NCBI RefSeq assembly: GCF_017873965.1 | Contig: NZ_JAGGKT010000025.1 | Span: forward strand, 1 to 47,551 | Direction: 5' to 3' | Length of the DNA: 47,551 nt | Origin: Ammoniphilus resinae | GTDB taxonomy: Bacteria > Bacillota > Bacilli > Aneurinibacillales > RAOX-1 | Part shown: piece by piece, positions 42,972 through 47,551 of the stretch | Numbering within the stretch: the first letter of the stretch is position 1 | How the letters are laid out: the number at the start of each line of letters is the position of its first letter | The notes under the pieces: model-generated | Databases searched by the model: none | What the model was told of the DNA's origin: nothing | Seen by the model: only the letters and a program-made list of their open reading frames with translations | Program-made: the position numbers and the translations under genes

Positions 42972-43274
42972 ATGACAATTCAAATCAGAGGGTATGATAT
43001 TCACGATTATAATCTTAACCAAGAAGAAAATAACGCCCAGTTTTCTGGAGTGGCTCATATTGAGAGCATGAATCAAGTGGCTGATGTTCCTTTCCAGGGT
43101 CGGCACGAAAAGGGAATGACAGGCTTCTTGGAATTTCGTTTCGATGATCCTGATCAAATTAATATTGATGCAATCCGGGAACGCGCCGACGAAATCAGGG
43201 ACGTTCTTGCTGAGCATTTATTAACTTCCGGATATGAAACCGGGGAATACCGTGACGACATTTCAATTACTTAA
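42972..43274 (+). CDS. Small protein of unknown family
   Basis: The 100-residue cytoplasmic protein starts with ATG after AAAGGAGTGG. It is acidic and seems to be an alternating beta-alpha protein (strand patterns FSGVAHIE and FLEFRFD, helix IDAIRERADEIRDVLAEHLL). I recognise no family. It follows the SDR gene by 83 bases and is followed by a likely terminator, so it may be co-transcribed with it. Confidence 0.75.
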   Translation: MTIQIRGYDIHDYNLNQEENNAQFSGVAHIESMNQVADVPFQGRHEKGMTGFLEFRFDDPDQINIDAIRERADEIRDVLAEHLLTSGYETGEYRDDISIT

Positions 43275-43305
43275 GGTGGGGTGGCACATCCACCCTTCTT
43301 TCTTA
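43275..43305 (+). terminator. Probable terminator after the small protein gene
   Basis: GGGTGG and CCACCC form a six-pair stem around CACAT, followed by a T-rich tract. It lies directly after the stop codon. Confidence 0.6.
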
Positions 43306-43514
43306 TGCCTTGATCAACCATCCTTAGTCTTCCCTTCAAATTGCCCCCTCAATATCTAACAACTCGTGAGGTCCTCAGATTCACAAAAGTGTATTCCATG
43401 AATGTACCCCTCCTATTTCCCCTATCCAATTTTTCACTTTTCTATTATATAGAAGAGAAAAGATAAATATTTTATAATACATTGATAGCTTTCATCTTTC
43501 TGGGGGAATTCATC

Positions 43515-44789
43515 ATGGTAAAACGCATTCCAATAAAAGTCAGGTTACTCCTATTCATTTGCTTCTTAATCCCCATTTTATTTGAGTTTTTTGCTGCGGA
43601 TACTTTTTTACTAGAGGTTGTATCTGCCATTGCCTGGCTTCTTTATATGATTCCTTCCGTATTTTTTTCGTATTATTATGGATTAAAAGGTGGAATTTTT
43701 TCCATTATCCTATTCTTGGCTGCTCATTTAACCATGGAATTCATTGATCCGAAAGGCATTTCTAAAGATGAACTATTCATTATTGCAGAACTTGCCTTTG
43801 CCAACATTCTTTTGATCGTTCCTATAAGTCTATTAATGGAAAAGCTGAAAGCGGAAAAAGCACATCTTCAATCGGTAACCCAAGAGCTAACTAAAAGTAA
43901 AGAACAGCTTCAAAATATTTTTAATCATCTCGATGTAGCCATTTGGTCTCTGGATGTGCAGGAACAGTCTATCCATGTTTCTACCGCACTAGAAAAGATT
44001 TATGGCATTACCCGTGAGGAGATTCTGGAGAACCCGATTTCTTTGTGGAAGGAAATGATCCATCCGGAGGATCGCTGGGTTTCAGAAAACTTGGATCAGC
44101 AATTATCCTCAGGTCAGCCAAGCAAAGCGATCTATCGCATTATTAGACGTGATGGTGAAGAAAGGTGGGTCGAGGATCGAGGGGTTCCCCTTGCTGATTC
44201 ATCTGGGCGCGTGAGACGAATTGATGGTGTAGTCATTGATATTACCGAATCAAAAATGGCACATGACAAGATCAAAGCCATGGCTTTTCAAGATCCTTTA
44301 ACTGGATTGCCTAATCGTCGCTATTTTGAAAAAGAGCTATTTCGTGCCATCACTCAAGCGAAAGACAGTGAAATGGAACAGATGGCTGTTTTATTCATGG
44401 ATTTAGACGGTTTCAAGAAAGTGAATGATACCTTAGGACATGATGCAGGGGATCTTCTACTCCAGGAAGTTGCTGTCCGCTGTAAAACCTGTATTGGCAA
44501 CAAAGAGAGTGGGGTCTTGTCCCGATTTGCCGGCGATGAGTTTACCATCTTCATCCCCCATGCGAATGAAGCTGAAGCGATCCGAATTTCACAAAAATTT
44601 ATTCAGGAGATTCAAAAGCCATTTGGCATGGCTAACAGTCAAGTCATCGTTACCCCCAGCATCGGAATTTCTTTGTATCCAGAACATGGAAACTCGGCTA
44701 AAACATTGTTAAAAAAAGCCGACGAAGCCATGTATCGCGCGAAACAATTTGGGAGAAATAATTTTCAAGTTTATTCCACTGAGGAATGA
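43515..44789 (+). CDS. Membrane diguanylate cyclase, multi-TM sensor - PAS - GGDEF (paralogue)
   Basis: The 424-residue protein has the same layout as the product of 15308-16597 and is similar along the whole length: about four membrane segments (1-112), PAS/PAC (about 133-253) and GGDEF (about 260-424) with SRFAGDEFTIFIP. Shared stretches include LQNIFxxLDVAIWSLDVQEQS in the PAS region. No RxxD inhibitory site is seen. It would make c-di-GMP. The ATG at 43515 follows GGGGGA by nine bases; an upstream in-frame ATG at 43482 has no ribosome binding site. Unlike its paralogue it has no riboswitch in the leader. A small open frame overlaps its stop codon. Confidence 0.92.
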   Translation: MVKRIPIKVRLLLFICFLIPILFEFFAADTFLLEVVSAIAWLLYMIPSVFFSYYYGLKGGIFSIILFLAAHLTMEFIDPKGISKDELFIIAELAFANILLIVPISLLMEKLKAEKAHLQSVTQELTKSKEQLQNIFNHLDVAIWSLDVQEQSIHVSTALEKIYGITREEILENPISLWKEMIHPEDRWVSENLDQQLSSGQPSKAIYRIIRRDGEERWVEDRGVPLADSSGRVRRIDGVVIDITESKMAHDKIKAMAFQDPLTGLPNRRYFEKELFRAITQAKDSEMEQMAVLFMDLDGFKKVNDTLGHDAGDLLLQEVAVRCKTCIGNKESGVLSRFAGDEFTIFIPHANEAEAIRISQKFIQEIQKPFGMANSQVIVTPSIGISLYPEHGNSAKTLLKKADEAMYRAKQFGRNNFQVYSTEE

Positions 44790-44929
44790 CTTCGAAGTAC
44801 AGCGGGGGGATTAGGGTTGCCGACAAAGAGGCACTTATTCCAAGGAAAAACCCGATTTCCCGAGGTCTGGATGGATACATAATCCCCACCCACTCTATTG
44901 AAAATATCGACTATTTCAATTACTATTAG
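44786..44929 (+). CDS. Small open reading frame overlapping the cyclase stop
   Basis: A 47-codon frame begins with ATG overlapping the TGA of the cyclase gene (ATGA), which can allow coupled translation. The product would be basic (SKYSGGIRVADKEALIPRKN near the start) and end in IDYFNYY. I recognise no family and see no independent ribosome binding site. It could be chance or a decayed gene. Confidence 0.3.
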   Translation: MTSKYSGGIRVADKEALIPRKNPISRGLDGYIIPTHSIENIDYFNYY

Positions 44930-44938
44930 AAAGGATGC

Positions 44939-45040
44939 ATGGATCAACGCCGTGATCTCAGTTTTCGTACATACTTGCACGTTTCAGAAAATAGAATAAT
45001 ATTAGACCTTTGGGATGATGATGTAGACAACTTTCGTTGA
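44939..45040 (+). CDS. Small open reading frame before the histidine kinase
   Basis: A 33-codon frame with ATG shortly after AGAAAGGA, placed ten bases past the preceding small frame and ten bases before a strong inverted repeat. The product would be charged, with an acidic end (LDLWDDDVDNFR). It may be a real small protein, or with the preceding frame a broken gene. No family recognised. Confidence 0.35.
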   Translation: MDQRRDLSFRTYLHVSENRIILDLWDDDVDNFR

Positions 45041-45049
45041 GCTATTACA

Positions 45050-45083
45050 TAAACCAAGATAGTAGACTAACTATCTTGGTTTA
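45050..45083 (+). terminator. Strong 14-pair hairpin before the histidine kinase gene
   Basis: TAAACCAAGATAGT and ACTATCTTGGTTTA form a perfect 14-pair stem around AGACTA. The 3' side ends in GGTTTATTATC, so it can act as a terminator for the cyclase transcript or as an attenuator in the kinase leader; the kinase ATG is about 60 bases further on. Confidence 0.65.
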
Positions 45084-45141
45084 TTATCTATTATACCCAT
45101 TAGGGTATACGTGGGTAAATACGAAGAAAAAGGGGAACATG

Positions 45142-47286
45142 ATGAGCGCTCCAATTACAGATGCGTTTGAGATATTAGAAAGAATTCAAGATGGATTTTT
45201 TGCCTTAGATCAACATTGGAATTTTACTTATGTTAATGAAAAGGCCACTCGTCTGCTCTTTCGGAGTCGCAATGATCTAGTTGGCAAAAATGTATGGCAG
45301 GAATTCCCTAAAGCAGTGAATTTGCCATTTTTCGAGAAGTATCAACAGGCCGTTCAGGAACAGACACCTGTTGCTTTTGATGCCTATTATGCTCCGCTGG
45401 ATGCTTGGTTTGATGTAAAGGCCTATCCTTCGGCGAATGGGCTCAGTATTTATTTTCAAGATGTAACGAAGAAAAAATTAGAGCAACAGAAACATGAAGA
45501 GCTATTTCATTTAATTACAGAAAATACGCAAGACATGATTTCCATCACATCCGCTGAAGGACGTGTAGTGTATGTTTCACCTTCTATCCGTACCGTGCTG
45601 GGCTATGAACCGGAGGAAGTGATCGGCTCCATCCGTTATGATTTTTGGCATCCTCATGACGCGAAGAAATTTACAAGCTCCACTTCGATGAATCACATCG
45701 ACGGAACCACCTTTTCCCGGCGGGTTAAACATAAAAACGGTCACTATGTATGGGTCGAGACCTCCGTCTCTATTAAGAAAGATGAGCAGGACGAAATGAT
45801 CCATGCAATCGGGATCAGTCGCGATATTACCGATCGAAAGTTAGCGGAGAATGAACTGCGCAAAACGAAAGAAAGGCTTCAGTCTTTTGTTCAGAATAAT
45901 GCCGATGCCATTTGGGTGATTAATTTAGAAGAGCGCGTGTTGGAGGTCAACCCAGCGTTTGAAACGATGTTTCAATGGCGCGCCGCAGATGTCATTGGGG
46001 AACAGCTGCCTATTATTCCTGATTTCATGAAAGAATTGATGGACCAGATTCATCAAAGTGTAAAAGCGGGAATTTCGGTAGCGAGCTTAGAAACCATCCG
46101 CAAGAGGAAGGACGGCACACTTCTCTATGTCAGTGCCACCCTCTCGCCGATTACCGACAGCAGCGGGGAAGTCATCGGCATAACGGGAATCTGCCGCGAT
46201 GTCACACCTAGAAAAAAGGCAGAGAGTACACTCCAAGCCAAAACCCAGCAACTGGAGTCCTTTATCGAAACCAATGAAGACACGATCTTGGTCTTCAATG
46301 TGCACGGAACTGTCCAGCGGGCCAATAGAGCTTTTGAACGGACTTTTGGTTGGTCCAAGGAAGAGATCATTGGTGTTGAATTAGATGACTTGCCTATGGT
46401 CCCAGCGGGATACAGAAGTGAGGTTAGACAGTATAGCGAAGAGGTAAAAGCAGGCAGGTCCTTGCACGGGATTGAATTCATTCTCCTCAGAAAGGATGGC
46501 GTCCAGCTGAATGTCATGGTCAACCTGTCGCCGATTTACGACGGAAGTGGAAAGGTCGACGGTTGGGCTTCCACCATTAGAGACCTAACACAATGGAAAA
46601 AGTCACAGGAAATGCTGCAATTAACCGAGAAATTATCCGTAGCCGGACAACTGGCGGCAGGAATCGCGCATGAGATTCGCAATCCCATCACGGCGATTAA
46701 AGGGTTTGTTCAATTGATGCAGTCAGGCATGGAAGATAAAAAAGAGTATCTCGATATTATGACTTCTGAAATTGAACGCATCGAACAGATCCTCAGTGAA
46801 CTGCTGATGCTTGCAAAACCCCAAGTCAGCAAATTTGTGAGAAAAGATATTAGCCTTCTGTTAGACCAAGTCGTTACCTTGTTAAGTACCCAGGCGATCC
46901 TGAATGATGTAGAAATCGTCAAGGATTTCGAGGCCACAATGGCCTTCATTGAATGTGATGAGAACCAAATCAAACAAGTTTTTATCAATTATATAAAAAA
47001 TGCCATCGATGCGATGCCATCCGGAGGCCGACTCATTATTCGAACAGAAAAAATAGACAGTAAACAAATGTCGATTAGCTTCTGCGATAACGGAGTCGGC
47101 ATGCCTGAAGAAGTCCTAGCAAAATTAGGGCAACCTTTCTTCACGACGAAGGAAAAAGGCACCGGATTAGGCTTTATGATAAGCAGAAAAATCATTGAAA
47201 ACCACGCTGGTGACGTGAAGATCATGAGTAAAGTAAATAACGGAACGACCATACAAGTCATTCTGCCGGTTGAGCAAGGGAAGTAA
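45142..47286 (+). CDS. Soluble four-PAS sensor histidine kinase (KinA/KinE-like)
   Basis: The 714-residue cytoplasmic kinase has four PAS/PAC units (about 8-105, 120-235, 245-365, 370-485), a HisKA domain with the phospho-accepting His in GIAHEIRNPITAIKGF (about 509), and an ATPase domain with N box NYIKNAIDAMPSGG, G1 DNGVGMP and G2 GTGLGF. The architecture and H-box region resemble sporulation phosphorelay kinases of Bacillales, but a role in sporulation is inference. The start is one of two adjacent ATGs (45139 or 45142) after AAGGGGAAC; an upstream frame to 45037 passes through the hairpin and is not used. No response regulator gene is adjacent, as expected for a phosphorelay kinase. Confidence 0.9.
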   Translation: MSAPITDAFEILERIQDGFFALDQHWNFTYVNEKATRLLFRSRNDLVGKNVWQEFPKAVNLPFFEKYQQAVQEQTPVAFDAYYAPLDAWFDVKAYPSANGLSIYFQDVTKKKLEQQKHEELFHLITENTQDMISITSAEGRVVYVSPSIRTVLGYEPEEVIGSIRYDFWHPHDAKKFTSSTSMNHIDGTTFSRRVKHKNGHYVWVETSVSIKKDEQDEMIHAIGISRDITDRKLAENELRKTKERLQSFVQNNADAIWVINLEERVLEVNPAFETMFQWRAADVIGEQLPIIPDFMKELMDQIHQSVKAGISVASLETIRKRKDGTLLYVSATLSPITDSSGEVIGITGICRDVTPRKKAESTLQAKTQQLESFIETNEDTILVFNVHGTVQRANRAFERTFGWSKEEIIGVELDDLPMVPAGYRSEVRQYSEEVKAGRSLHGIEFILLRKDGVQLNVMVNLSPIYDGSGKVDGWASTIRDLTQWKKSQEMLQLTEKLSVAGQLAAGIAHEIRNPITAIKGFVQLMQSGMEDKKEYLDIMTSEIERIEQILSELLMLAKPQVSKFVRKDISLLLDQVVTLLSTQAILNDVEIVKDFEATMAFIECDENQIKQVFINYIKNAIDAMPSGGRLIIRTEKIDSKQMSISFCDNGVGMPEEVLAKLGQPFFTTKEKGTGLGFMISRKIIENHAGDVKIMSKVNNGTTIQVILPVEQGK

Positions 47287-47551
47287 GCTTCTTAGGGGGA
47301 GTTTTTGCGCCTATTTTTCCAAAAGGAGCGAGCCTAGAGGAAAGAAGGGGGGAATCACCCCCTATCCGGGGTTGCAAACGTTTACAAGGTTTTTAATAGA
47401 ATGGGGGAAAATCCCCCTCTTTCACCTTATTTGAGGCGATTTTTTAGATTAGGGTGATTTTCTCCCCCTGATATGAACGAAACCTGTCAACCCCTAAGCA
47501 CCCTTTTTGTTTTTTTGCGCACTAAACTAATCCTGTCAAGTGCATTTCTTT
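47287..47551. other. Window end, no gene seen; hairpin-rich repeats
   Basis: No gene is visible. The stretch has a GGGGGA-AAA-TCCCCC hairpin (about 47404-47419), and GGGTGATTTTCTCCCCC near 47450-47469, similar to blocks near 28240 and 35760-35850. Confidence 0.5.

Overview
The window looks like chromosome of a spore-forming, probably motile, aerobic Gram-positive bacterium of the order Bacillales. I infer this from strong AGGAGG-type ribosome binding sites with frequent TTG and GTG starts, a caa3-type cytochrome oxidase operon with a cytochrome c tail on subunit II, a CheV protein, a KinA/KinE-like multi-PAS kinase and a class I c-di-GMP riboswitch. I cannot name the genus. No rRNA, tRNA, CRISPR array or intact insertion sequence was seen.

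Region 1 (89-7768, all minus) holds a stress or conflict-type signalling locus. A NERD membrane protein, an acidic protein of unknown family, a PIN-kinase-zinc-ribbon fusion, a TerY-like VWA protein and a PP2C phosphatase run as one tightly packed operon from a recognisable promoter near 7815-7842. After a terminator come a FecR-domain lipoprotein, a second NERD protein and a Pro/Glu-rich exported protein. The VWA/PP2C/kinase set matches the known TerY-phosphorylation triad. The PIN fusion and the NERD and FecR partners make it the best candidate here for an under-described system.

Region 2 (8044-22376) is a chemotaxis and c-di-GMP block. It has a chemoreceptor and CheV (convergent on a shared hairpin), an orphan DNA methyltransferase coupled by a TAATG overlap to a GGDEF-EAL protein, a c-di-GMP riboswitch in front of a membrane PAS-GGDEF cyclase, and a minus-strand operon of MASE3-(degenerate GGDEF)-EAL protein, dCache chemoreceptor and GGDEF cyclase. 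A close paralogue of the riboswitch-controlled cyclase (43515-44789) and a soluble four-PAS histidine kinase (45142-47286) form a second signalling patch at the right end.

Region 3 (22377-29380) is mixed. It contains six 52-bp tandem repeats with an alternating 104-bp pattern, a DUF2935 protein, a small operon (lipoprotein, DUF350 membrane protein, unknown protein, glutathionylspermidine-synthase-like ATP-grasp protein), a small unknown protein, a polysaccharide deacetylase and a decayed CocE/NonD hydrolase fragment.

Region 4 (29419-35278, minus) is the cytochrome caa3 oxidase operon ctaC-D-E-F-G-ctaA. A long hairpin lies between ctaF and ctaG, and ctaB is not in the window. The roughly 800 bp upstream of ctaC is gene-poor, carries several inverted repeats, and ends in a gene remnant lacking its 5' end.

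Region 5 (36947-42888) is a sugar-acid utilisation locus: an enolase-superfamily dehydratase, a three-part TRAP transporter, a GntR/FCD regulator and a divergent SDR dehydrogenase. A perfect GTATAC-centred palindrome upstream of the transporter is a likely operator for the regulator.
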